Assembly (NCBI GenBank): GCA_905220665.1
Contig: CAJNAR010000022.1
Coordinates: 1-64,000, forward strand
Direction: 5' to 3'
Length of the DNA: 64,000 bases
From: Albugo candida
Taxonomy: Eukaryota > Oomycota > Peronosporomycetes > Albuginales > Albuginaceae
The notes beneath the pieces are model-generated. The model searched no databases and had not been told where the DNA came from. It worked only from the letters and a program-made list of their open reading frames with translations. Below are positions 13,901 through 24,589 of this stretch, one piece after another. The translations under genes and the position numbers were made by a program. Positions within the stretch are counted from its first letter, which is position 1. Each line of letters starts with the position of its first letter.

Positions 13901-14130
13901 TGGCACTTACAAATTCAGCAACTGGGAATTATGGTAATCACAATATCCTTCGCGTCGTCGACGTATTTCGTCGCGTCGTTCTCAGAGCGCTATGGATTGC
14001 ACGCAACAAAGCATGCACCATAAAGCTTATCATATGGCACTTTGCTACCTTTGCGCCCATATTCGGCACCTCAAGCCCCTATCACTAAAAACGATCAAAT
14101 TATGGCCTTATGTGACATCTGTCTTTGACG
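10927..14130 (+). mobile_element. Second LINE family, 5'-truncated and decayed
   Basis: The first recognisable block is an endonuclease C-terminus (RRNRIDYYFLSSDL) at about 10950-10990. RT fragments follow: a PGYDVLPVEYYQLF-like block near 11790-11840, VRQGDSLSPSLF near 12350-12385, and an intact FADD box at 12488-12499 lying in a different frame from the preceding block. A zf-RVT-like C-terminus (ETAEHLLWEC) lies near 13775-13805. It differs in sequence from the L1-like copies elsewhere in the window, so it is a separate family. At least three frames must be combined, so it is non-functional. It begins inside the endonuclease domain exactly where a 412-bp repeat copy ends, the usual appearance of a 5'-truncated LINE insertion. 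Confidence 0.8.
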
Positions 14131-14149
14131 AAAGTCACTAATTCCCTTC

Positions 14150-17100
14150 ATCACTGCGTTTCTATCATGACATTACGTTCAACTCTTGCCTTGATGAAAT
14201 TAGTCTTCAATGATTTCCTCCACCAAGATTCCGTCAATGCGTACTATTGTACAACTACATCCTACGCTACTACTACTTACGCTCATGTATGGACTTGGTG
14301 ACACTTGTTTTCCCAAGGTTTACCAAGTCTTTTCATCCTTTGCGTCCTTCACTGCCAGCTACTAAATATGCTCAGCTTATGGTCTTCAGTGAAGTTTCAC
14401 TGCGATCATACTTCACCAAGTCCTCTTTCATCATGGCATTCAATTATTTTCCACTTCGCCTCATCAACTTCGAACTTCAAAACTTTGTAGCAGCACGTAC
14501 ATAAGCACTTGTCACATCAAACGCCTGGCTGATGTACGTCAAATCCAGACAATGGCTAAAGTAGCCTTTGCACTCGCCATTCCAACACAGCGTCAAAAGG
14601 CAACAGGAAGTTCACACCGAGCTTCTGATCATTCCCACACGCAACTATTCTTGCTTTGTAAAGTTCAAGTTCCCCTTCCCCCAACTCGTGCATTTATTTT
14701 TGTAGACTCACTTGGTTTGTGTAAGCGAGGAACTTCAGGATCCATTTTAACTACTCTCCAAGTATATTCGCACACAAAGATGTTAATTTATATTGTTGAG
14801 CACGCTCCCATAATTCCTTGTCTGGACTGCGCATCGCCTCGCGATAGTACCTCGGATCGGGCAAATGAGCGAATTCAGATTGGTAAACTTGCAGAAAGGT
14901 AGCAACTACGGCATTCACCACATCACCAGAATCTTACGAGTGATCCATTTGAACTCCCGTAGTAACGGCATTAACAAGCTCGCAAGATAGCTTAAAAAAA
15001 AGTAAAGAGTCCATGTTAGCCTCCGCTTTTCGAATTGACTTTCTTGGAGTGCTCTTGGATCGTCTTAACCCTAGATCAATCTATTCACCGTGAGCCGGCT
15101 CAGTCACATGGCTAAACACACTTGTACGATGACTTGATGCTTGCGTGCTAGCTCTTCCAGGTCACTCTCATTCTCTTTACGTATTACCTCCTCCAAGTGC
15201 TTATTGTCAGCTTAATTAAGCATCTTAACGTGACGTACGTGACGAGTTGTAACGACAACACAATCAAGAGGTAGCCAAACGCGAAAGCCTTTCGTTTCAT
15301 CGTTTTTCCCATGATAATTCCATTATCGGACCGCCGCTTCATCGAGTCATCTTAGGATCGCGGAACAAATCGCATTTTGAACCAAACCCGACAATATCCA
15401 CAATAGTGGGAGGGTTTCCTGTTAGCATATCGACAGGAGAATCCCGCTAAGGATTAAAGCGGGTTGGCGTTCTGCTCAGAACGTACGCCGCATATTGGGC
15501 AGCAACTTTTCAAAAGGAAAGAGGTAAAGCACTCGAAAAAACATACATCGAGCCATGTTCATCACCTTCCGGTGCACGCTCTCCGCCTTGCCATTTCCTG
15601 CCTGGTCACCATTTTTTTTCATTTGGCGTGCAACTTCGGTGTCACGACAAAACAAATCAACGTTCTTGTATTCACCATCTCCACCGGTCCGCAGCATGTG
15701 CACGCGACAATCGTGACGCTTTTCGAACAAATAGGAAAATCTTCAATTTTTTCGCAGCTTGATCCTTTGTTCTAGCGAGAAAAATACGGCAATAGTTGGT
15801 CTTGGGGTCAACAAAGTTGACTAGGTATCTGCTGCTCTACAATCCAGCGATGTGATAGGACCCTTAAGGTCTCTACATATCACCCCTCCAACACGATCCG
15901 TCGGTGCGCTCGAGCCAGTGTCTTTCTTCGGTTGAGATGCCCTTGTCTGCTTTCCCTGTGCAAAAGCTAAACATTGCGCTTGAGCATGATCCGTCAACTC
16001 AATTCTTAAGTGAGGCGTACTTGCAAGACGCTTAATCGTTTGGAAGTTTAAATGGTCAAAACTACTGCTGAAAAACATTAATGTACCCCTCTTTACAGTT
16101 TGGCCAGACCCAACAGTAGCTACCACACTCATCACAACATCTCCAAGGTCACAATTATCTATGGCGTTCATCGTTCGATCCACAACCATTACATGATTCT
16201 TCATCAAAACATAATATACCACAGATCCATTGTTCAGGACATAATGGTGCCCATTCGACTGTCCAAGTAAACATCCATGGTCTTCTAGACGCCCATAAGA
16301 CACCAAATTTCTTGTCAGGTGATGGGGAAAATAGACACATGACAACTCCTTGTCAGTGCTGACGCCATGTGTAAGAAAGCTCTTCCACTGCAACTAACAT
16401 GCAATTGTGTGCCAACCTGATGTTGAATTGGTTCACTGGTTGGACAGCTCGCGATTTTGGTCATCATAGACACATCACGAACCAAATGACATCTTATACC
16501 CGTGTCAAGAATCCAATCACCGTCGTTCAGATCATCAAAACTGGTTGCAGCAAATGCCCACTTGTTTCCATTATTCGGTTTAGAGCGTTTCTTGGTTTCG
16601 TTTTCTTTTGGTCTTCCTTCCTTTCTGCAGTTACGGGCCACGTGACCTGCTTGGTTGCTATTGTAGCACTTTCTTGTGTCCGTAACTGCGTAGACTAGCT
16701 CTCGACCAGTGTGACGATAACGTACTGTCTCATTCTCCAGTTCTTGTGTAAACGATACAACCTCTTCCGCGTAACTTAAGTAGTCTGTGCGATGCTGGTT
16801 GTATTGACTGATAATTATTATTTGAGCCTCCACTTGAGCATACTTCACAATGTTTTCCAAGATCAATTCCTCACCAGTTTGTTGCCTCTTGAAGGGCAAC
16901 AGATAAATCAAATGGCCATTCCGTGATCGACTTTATCCTTTAGTTCTGCAAACAGCTTGATAGTATGTTGCTGTGAGAAAAAAAATCATATGCATCCACC
17001 ATCTTGTCCATAACAAAACCAAGAATTGGATTTGTTATCCACAAGCTGTGCACGCTGGTTCGCAGCTTTGCCGCGAAGAAGTTCTCCAAATCGGGTTGCC

Positions 17101-18000
17101 TTATACTCCTCCGGCCAGCGAAAGTCACAGCTCGCTCAGCTAAGTCAATTTCTACGAGCAGCAGCTGACCCCATTTCACAAATCCAGCTCAAGTACCTTG
17201 CATAATTCAGATCCATCAAAAGGATGGATGCGTATCTTGCCTTCACTTGGATTAACAATCTTGATATAATTCGGTTCCAGTTCATCCACCTTACAAAATT
17301 CCATGGGTTTATCACCTGCGCATGAACTGAGCTGTTCTTGTAAGTGCATATTCATTTCTTTTTGACGCCAGAGCTCTTCTCAGAGCTTCTCTGCTCGTTG
17401 GTGCAACTCATGCTGGAATTTGTGCTGCATGCGCTGGCGCTCGTATCCGAGCTGTTGCTGGTATTGGGCTTGAACCTTCTCTTGCACTCGCTAGCACCAG
17501 GACCATATACTCCACTAGCTGGGAAGAGACACTTGAGGTCATCCCACCAATTCCAAATTCCACTTTAGCGTCAGGTCGTGGTACCTGCCGCATCGACCAA
17601 ATCCACCTCCATACAAACCATCACATGGCTCCACACGGCCACCACCACACTGACCAGTACCCTGACGATCTTTTTCCATAGAATGCAGTGTAGAAGAAAT
17701 CTTTGCCAGCTCTGTCATAATGTCGCTTCCTGGTAAAATTTCCACACTTCGCACACCCTTTTCGCGAGCGTCCATGTACTCCTCAGTGGCGCCCCTATTT
17801 CGAGTGCCCGCTAGCGCTTCTTCTAAGTACGCTATCCTTGCGGAGTCTGGCGTAGCGTATATGAACACTTTCTCACTCGTCATTGGACTCATAACCTCTA
17901 AAAGCACGCTTGGAAGTTCTCCAAAGAAGTGTTTTTGCAGATAACCAACTTTTACTCTCGTACCTACGAGCAACCTGCTTTTTATCCACTTTTTCTCTCA
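14150..18000 (-). mobile_element. Ty1/Copia-type retrotransposon remnant (gag-protease-integrase-RT)
   Basis: Order on the minus strand: a gag-like region (about 17973-16900); a retroviral zinc knuckle near 16640-16690 whose second cysteine is serine (CYNSNQAGHVARNC); a protease-like WILDTG near 16510; a GAG-pre-integrase HLNFQTIKRLA near 16040; integrase segments (RTGGDGEYKN, NGKAESVHR) near 15550-15690; an integrase C-terminus (GFRVWLP) near 15280; and RT blocks (YKARIVACGNDQ, then QAFDVTSAYV) near 14670 and 14540, with LAVKDAK near 14360. This gag-PR-INT-RT order is that of Ty1/Copia. No LTR pair is visible, and stops and frameshifts are frequent, so it is an old remnant. Short plus-strand frames at 14.25-14.9 and 17.3-18.3 kb are its shadows. 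Confidence 0.85.
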
Positions 18001-18149
18001 TACAATATCGGCACCTATATCGTTTCGCACGGTACTGCCTCTTCTGTCGCATGCTGTAGTTCAATAATCAGATCCTGTCAGAAGTGGTACCGAGGCGGCC
18101 AGAGACTTGGCAACATCCCACTCGATCAGATACCATCTTCCAACAGTCA

Positions 18150-19475
18150 GAACTTTTCTTTAACAGTGTAATGAAATTTGAGAAATCAAGATTCAATATA
18201 ATTTTTGACAGTACGAAGCTAAACACCAAGATCAAGCTAATACAATTCATCAAACTGATGGAATCTTCAACACACAAACCATGAATAGGGTGATCTCCAA
18301 ACTACTATAAGCCTACAGTTGTTTTCCGTTCGAAACATAACACTATAATTACACTCGAAAGCGACCGTCTCGTTTCCTTGCGAGCAGGTTGATTGTGAAG
18401 GAACCACCATTTTGTGATGTGCGATATCCACGCTCAAATATAATCAACTATGTCGTATCCTCATCTAGTCTGCCATCAGGGTATAGAATATAATCAACGT
18501 ATCCTAGCTATCGTTTTTTGACAAAGTGCTTTTTTTTAAATATTATCAAAACAACTTCGAACTCAAAAGTTTGTACAGCATGATTCAACGCAAATTTATT
18601 CACCTAAGTCGACGTGTTTTTGAGTATTCTAAGTGTAACACTCAGATCAAGTTTATACATTTCATCAAATTGATGAACTCCTGAAGACACAAGGCTTCGC
18701 TGGGTTGCGCTCCAAACTACAATGAGCATCCACTTGTTTTCCGTCATAATCTAAACACTCTTATAACACCCTAAGTAGGGCCTATGGTTTTGTTGCGGAC
18801 AGGTTGATAGTGTTGGAAACACCATTCCGTGATGTGAGATGTCCACGCTCAAATACAAATGAACTTTCTCGTATCGTCAAATAGTCTGCCATCAAGGAAT
18901 AGAAAATAATCAACGTATCCTTGATATTGTTTTTTGACAGAGTCCGTCTTTCAATTCTATTGAAACAAGTTGGAGATTATAAAGTCGTACATAATGATCT
19001 AACGCAAATTCAATCAACAAACGTCGACGTGTATTTGAGTGTTCTAAGCAGAACAATCAGATTAAGTTGACATAATCCATCAAATTGATGAACTCCTGAA
19101 GACACAAGGCTTCGCTGGGCTACAATTGGCATCCACATGTTTTCCGTTCTAAACGAAAAACTTTCATTACCCCCTTAAAAGGCTTGGTCTTTCGTTGCGG
19201 ACAGGTTGATAGTGCCGGAATCACCATTCCGTGATATGAGATATCCACGCTCAAATACAAATGAACTTTCTCATATCGTCACAGTCTACCATCAAGGAAC
19301 AGAAAATAAGAGACGTATTCTAGGTATCGTTGTTGACAGAGTCCTTTTCTCAATTTTATTAAAACACCTTCGAACTCATAAGGTCGTACATAATAATTTA
19401 ACGCAAATTCATTCAAGATTCGACGTGTTTTTGAGTATTCTAAGTGTAACACTCAGATCAGATTTATACATTGCT
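18150..19475 (-). repeat. About three inverted copies of the 412-bp repeat
   Basis: Read on the minus strand, the array unit appears about three times plus a partial. The segment CGTGTTTTTGAGTATTCTAA, reverse complement of the array's TTAGAATACTCAAAAACACG, occurs near 18617 and 19422, with a variant near 19028. The TCTGCCATCAAGG-type block occurs near 18470, 18889 and 19288. These copies resemble the diverged right end of the left array more than its homogeneous left end. At 19475 the repeat passes without a gap into LINE reverse-transcriptase sequence on the same strand. Confidence 0.9.
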
Positions 19476-21780
19476 GGACTACGGTGAGAACGCAGCAAAG
19501 AGCCTCGACGAAGTTGTTGTTCGAAGACAATTTGCAAACATTCACCAAAAACACTCGGAGTAAGTTGGTAAAATGCTGCCGGCAATCTATCCATTCCAGG
19601 TGACGAGTGTCCACGCATACTTTTTATTGCTTCTTCCATCTCCATTTTGGTTAATGGAGCGGACAAAAAGGATTCGTCAGGGCTGTATAATGTTACCGTG
19701 ATCGAGTGAAGCAATGTGTGCTGTTGTGTCGCGCATGGACGCAAAGGAAGTCCAGCTGAACTTTGTTGATCTCCCATGATACCACCCCAGTGATCTGTGA
19801 ACTGAAGTTGATGTCAATAGGGTTCTTAGACACTTGTCCATTAGGAAATAGAACTTCTTCCAAGGGAGCACCATGACAGGTTGAGGCCACTGGTCGAAAG
19901 AAATGGCGATTTGATTTCTCCATGTTCTTCAGGTGGTAATTGAACATGAAGTCTTGATTATACTTGGACGACCTCCTGACCTGTCATGATAATAGCGAAG
20001 AGCGTCTTCGTACAACTTTTTTCTTGTTCTTGATTTGATTGTCGAAAAGATACTGCAGCTTCGTCTAACTCAGTACGAGCGCGGGTGATATCCAAATCTT
20101 CCTGGCGACGAATTTTCTTTTGAGCTTGCTGTAAATTCTTTTTTGTCTGCTTCTTTCAATTCTCCCAGTCTGTTCCAGGATAAGAGGAAGCACGAAGCTT
20201 TGCTAAGATACGATCCGCCTCCTCCTCGATCGCTTCTTTGATTACTGGATAGTCGAATAATGATAATGGACATCTCCAATAACCACGACCTTGGAGTTGG
20301 GATGGATTTGCGAACTTTACAACATGAGCCAGATGATCAGCCGTGTGTGGGGGTTAAACGTAACTGGACTATTTGTAAACTGACTGGAAAAGAGGTTCCG
20401 ACAAAAGGATGTAATCCAGCCGTTGTTTTTGGGGTGGGGGCCAGTAAAGATACGTGCTTCAGGATGATGTTGACGCCAAGCATCCAGCACACCCAAGTTG
20501 ATAAGCCATTCCAAATATGAGAGGCGACTTGTCTCGTGCCTATATACACCACTGAGGCAATCCAAACTGGGACACAAGGTTGTGCTCAAATCGCCACAAA
20601 CGATGTGCATTGTGCTGTGTTCAAAATATCCCGTTGGGAGTTGATCGAAAAACGTTTGCGTTCCACTGAATTCACCGGAGCATAAACGTTATGGATATAT
20701 ACTGGAGCTCCAAAAATCGCCAAACGTACAACCAAATATCGGTCGGGTACGGAGACAGAGGTAAGAGCTTGTGCAGAGTTAGATCCGGGAAAATCGTGAC
20801 GAATAATTGTCATAACCCCGTTCACTCGTTACCTAACGGGATGAGAGGGAAGACTATTCGAGTCACTGACAAAAAGATGATGTCGGAATGTGGAAGCCAA
20901 GTGAAACTGAAAAGTCACCAGGTGGTGACGTTCGCGAAAATGAGATTCTTGTGCGCAACAAATAGCGTATTTCAATAGTGTGTGTTGTATCAATAGATGA
21001 CCATTCTTTTTGATTCCGTTTGTACTAGCGGAAAGAATAGTTTTATTGGTCCAAGAATTGAAATCCGATGAGCTTCCTTAGTACTGAACTGTAAGGGGTC
21101 CAACGACGAGTTTGTGAGCTCCGTATTCCTCCTTCAGCTATAGGATGGAAGCTTCGTCTGTAAGAAGAAGAGTCGATGACTGTGACTGCACCAAGTCATC
21201 AAAAGTTGGACTCTCCTACAGTGCGTCAAACCACCCGCTCAGGCAAAGTGTTCCCAGCGGTGAACGCAATATGTGCAACAACACATTCGTGTGAAGCAGA
21301 CGACAGTGGTGAGTTGGAATCCACAGCACTGGCTGACCAGTAACTTACTGGATTCAGTGGTCGCTATCATATATGGTTGGTGCCGTGCACATCAACATTG
21401 GCTCGAAGAACGATAGCGAGAATATTGCTCGTGTCAATTCTTCCACTTCCACTGATGTAGTCCACCAGTTGTCCACCGTTTCGAGCATATTTTTCCGAAT
21501 GGCCGAAACGGACCCACCGACTTGCTTGGACCATTTTTTGCTGAACGTGTGTCCGAATTCGGCTTGGAGGCTGCAAGTATACGGTTTATGGTGTGTATTC
21601 GCACCACTTGCTCCAAGCATGGGTCATTCAACCTCATGCCGCGATTTAGCACTCCATGCAGTGCAATCGGATGGTTCATGGCAAAGTGGAGAATGCTGTC
21701 TCCGTTGGAGGTGAACCCAACATGTTTGCTTGGTTTCGCCACATGAGCACCCTCTTTGAATAAAGTATCTGGTCGAGGGG
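19476..21780 (-). mobile_element. L1-like LINE, 5' part (endonuclease and start of RT), decayed
   Basis: From right to left on the minus strand come an N-terminal ORF2 region (21742-21354, related in sequence to the same position of the LINE at 28.8-29.2 kb), an endonuclease/exonuclease/phosphatase-type segment (IFTGPHPKNN, NVYAPVNS) between about 20.3 and 20.83 kb, and the beginning of the RT (MEEAIKSMRGHSSPGMDRLPAAFYQ blocks) at about 19.55-19.65 kb. The RT stops at the LRSHRSPA position and continues as 412-bp repeat. LINEs normally lose their 5' ends, so losing the 3' end here is unusual. Stops and frameshifts are present throughout. Confidence 0.8.
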
Positions 21781-21782
21781 AG

Positions 21783-22212
21783 TTTGTCCGTCGGGGCTTA
21801 GCGGTTAGTTCACATGTGTTTCCGACCGTGTGTGCCCCGGTTCGAATACCGGCGGTGGCAAATGGGCTGCGGTGGGGCCCCTCGGCGGAAGCTTTGCTTC
21901 CGCCACGTAAATATCAACCTACTTGTTGAAATTATGGACGTGTCAAGACCCCTGGCGACTAAACCAGTAAATAACCGTACAGGAGTTGGACCGGGCTCTT
22001 CAGAGCGTTACATACTAGTGATTAGAATAGAGTAGATAAACACCAAACTGTAGTAACAGAACGGTACCTAAATAAAGTACTATGGGCAAATACCCTTAAC
22101 TGAGCTGGGTACGGACCCTCATTTGAAGGTGTCTATATTACTAGAATTAGGCTAACTGACTTCTCTAGTTGCCTAGGCTATCTTAAATAACATACATACA
22201 TATAAAAAACCT
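21783..22212 (+). repeat. tRNA-derived SINE-like element (most complete copy)
   Basis: The head has a D-arm-like box A (CTTAGCGGTTAGTTCAC, 21797-21813) and a B box (GGTTCGAATACC, 21839-21850) within a CCGG/CCGG T-stem, spaced as in a tRNA promoter. The acceptor and anticodon arms do not fold cleanly, so it is not called a tRNA gene. A body of about 250 bp follows. The 3' module (22122-22212) contains TGAAGGTGTCTATATTACTA and a T/A-rich end. That module recurs at 24206-24297, and in inverse orientation at 8060-8100. Size and layout fit a tRNA-derived SINE, as known in other oomycetes; transcription by pol III is inferred. Confidence 0.6.
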
Positions 22213-24100
22213 TTCGTGAAATACCTGTGGGAGATGATAATATGCCTTGTCGTTGATAATCTCCCATATGCACATATACGATTACTATATGGCGTGTTTG
22301 TGCATCTTATTTCCTTCAGCATAGCAAGTAGTGGATTGAAGAGTGTTGGATCATTGTGTGGCAAAAAGATCAAATGAGACAGAGGGTCCTGCTCACAAAT
22401 TATCATAGTGTAAACTACCCACCCAGATAACCTGCAAGTTCCTCTTTCCGAGTTACCGCAAAGCTTACGAGAATCAACTACAGCGGAGGCTATTGACGTG
22501 CAATGATGGTAAAGGATTACAAGACTCAAAATGGGGCGAGGTGCACGCACACAGAAATAAGAAATGTGCGTTACACTACATTTTTCGCTCTATGCCTGCT
22601 TGAAAAGTCAAGTATGTTTGAAGCAGCTGGTATTTGTTAAGACTGTATTTTGGAGGTGTCTACAAGCTTTACTTTTATTTATCAGTTAGAAGATAGTGAA
22701 CTTATAAAGCCTTACAGTGTCATATACGTATGTATTGACTCAGCTATCTGTGCTAGCAGATTGAAGGGGTGTGCAACGGAAAGCGAATTAACGCACACCA
22801 TCAGAGCGAATATACGTTGCCTATCGGATCTACGACGGCTGAAGTATTGATCCAAGTTTTAAAGAGGTTGTCAAGCGTGGAATTAGGGAACGCAGCTGCA
22901 TGCTTTGACGCTAGGTGGAGTAAATAGGTTTGCTACGTACAGTGTTGGCGTAGAAAGACACAGAAAAGAAGCTCGATAGGTCCTTTGCAGACTAAGTTTC
23001 AGAGCATCATGGACTAAAACGATTGCACCTTCACCGTCGAGCTTGATTTGCACTTGCATTTACGGGGAATCACTTTTTTTGATGATGATGGGTAACCTTT
23101 TTATGGATTCCTCTACTGTTTATACCGAACACTTGCGAAGAATATGCGGCGTATCGGCTTATCTAAACGCATCCATTTAATTACTTTTTACGCATTTTGA
23201 TTGACTAGGTTTTCACATAATAATTACAACAAACATGACTTTATCTGATTGTTATACTTCTTTATATAGGTAGATGGTGATATCAGACGCTGCGTTATGG
23301 GTTCGAAAGCTTAATTATCGCCGTTTTGAGCATAGTATATGATGCTGCGATATCTTCGCCCATATGCTTTCCAACTGACCTTTAGAGAGATTATAAGATG
23401 GCACTACTACCACTAAGTGTTGTCGAACCTTAGAACTAGAGCTTCTGAGAAAGATTTGCTCCATAACTGCGCAGTGAAATGTCACATTATAAGCTAATGC
23501 GGACTTCTGTATTTGTATCTTCTACGAACGTCTGAATGGCGAGGATATGTGTGACAAAATTGGATAATGCTATTTCAATAGAAATTTGAAATACTCTCGT
23601 GCCAAGTCTACCAATTTATCTGCTTTCTGCCCGACCTGTTTTTGCCGAAGATGAGCTTAGTTTCTCCGTATGCGTGTAGCACGAACAATTACATACTATC
23701 ATTCTGGTTACGATATCTTGGCACTATTCACTCGTGCTATGAAAGACGTTTTTGTCGACATCGCTCTCATTCCAGGTTTATTTTATGCACTTTCGTTCCA
23801 GTTGAAGGGAGTGCGCGATTACTTGCTTCAATCACACATCCTCAAATTTTGTCAAGTTCAATATGGATGCGGTTGTCTAATCTCAAGAGTAGAGTACGAG
23901 CAGATGGCAGGTCAATATACCAACACCAAGCTATTTTACCCAGATAAACTTCTACAAGCTGTGCAGAATGAGCCGATGACATGTGCTAGAAGAGGCTATC
24001 TCTAAGCATTTTACGATATCGCCCTGTACCTATTCTGATATTGAGGAGCACATGGACACGACTTTATTTTTGAACTTCTAACGGGACCTCGATACTAGTC
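22213..24100. other. Spacer between SINE-like copies; one unassigned open frame
   Basis: Nothing recognisable is seen except an uninterrupted plus-strand frame at 23670-24005 (111 codons from an ATG). It begins MRVARTITYYHSGYDI and contains aromatic-rich, plausible-looking sequence with no motif I can place. It could be a gene fragment or chance. A second frame at 22173-22550 on the minus strand is equally unassigned. Confidence 0.35.
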
Positions 24101-24297
24101 ACACATTTATTTAAGGGAACCGCTAATCAGCCCCCAACCCTCCTGAATACACCACCCTTAGTTATGATTACGAGTTATGATTGGCTAAAAAGATTACCCT
24201 TATCTCAGTTGAAGGTGTCTATAGAACTAGAATTGGACTAAACTGACTTCTCTAGTTGCCTAGGCTATCTTAAATAACATATATACATATAAAAACA
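24100..24297 (+). repeat. SINE-like module, 3' part
   Basis: Positions 24206-24297 repeat the 3' module of the element at 22122-22212 with few changes (TGAAGGTGTCTATA, GACTTCTCTAGTTGCCTAGG, CTATCTTAAATAACAT, ending in ACATATAAAAA). The upstream tRNA-like head is not recognisable. It ends where the tail region of the minus-strand LINE (24.3-31 kb) begins, so the two elements face each other tail-to-tail. Confidence 0.7.
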
Positions 24298-24589
24298 ATG
24301 CTGTAAAGCTGTAGAATTGTAAGAACGGTCCCAAAGTATCGTGCTTTGAAAATTGGTGTGCGCCACACTAGCCTGAACAGTGCCATCCAAGGACTAGGAT
24401 CCGAGTTACACTTGCATTTGTATTTTCTGTGTCGTACCCGTAGCAATAATCGTCGGCTTCTGAAAAGAACCACCGAATGATCCTTGCGTTGCGAGTTGAT
24501 CAAGCACCTTTGCGAGTCGAATGCGTTTGTCTTGGTCGTAACACTGTCTTCGATAGTACCGAACGTGCGCACAAACGTGGTCTAGATTA

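Noticed and set aside
14247..14902. Plus-strand genes near 14.3-14.9 kb
   Set aside because: They overlie Copia reverse-transcriptase blocks readable on the minus strand (YKARIVACGNDQ, QAFDVTSAYV).
21783..21860. A tRNA gene with box A and box B
   Set aside because: D- and T-arm sequences are tRNA-like, but acceptor and anticodon stems do not pair and the T-stem has four pairs with an eight-base loop. The 3' module is shared with other copies, so a SINE-like element fits better.
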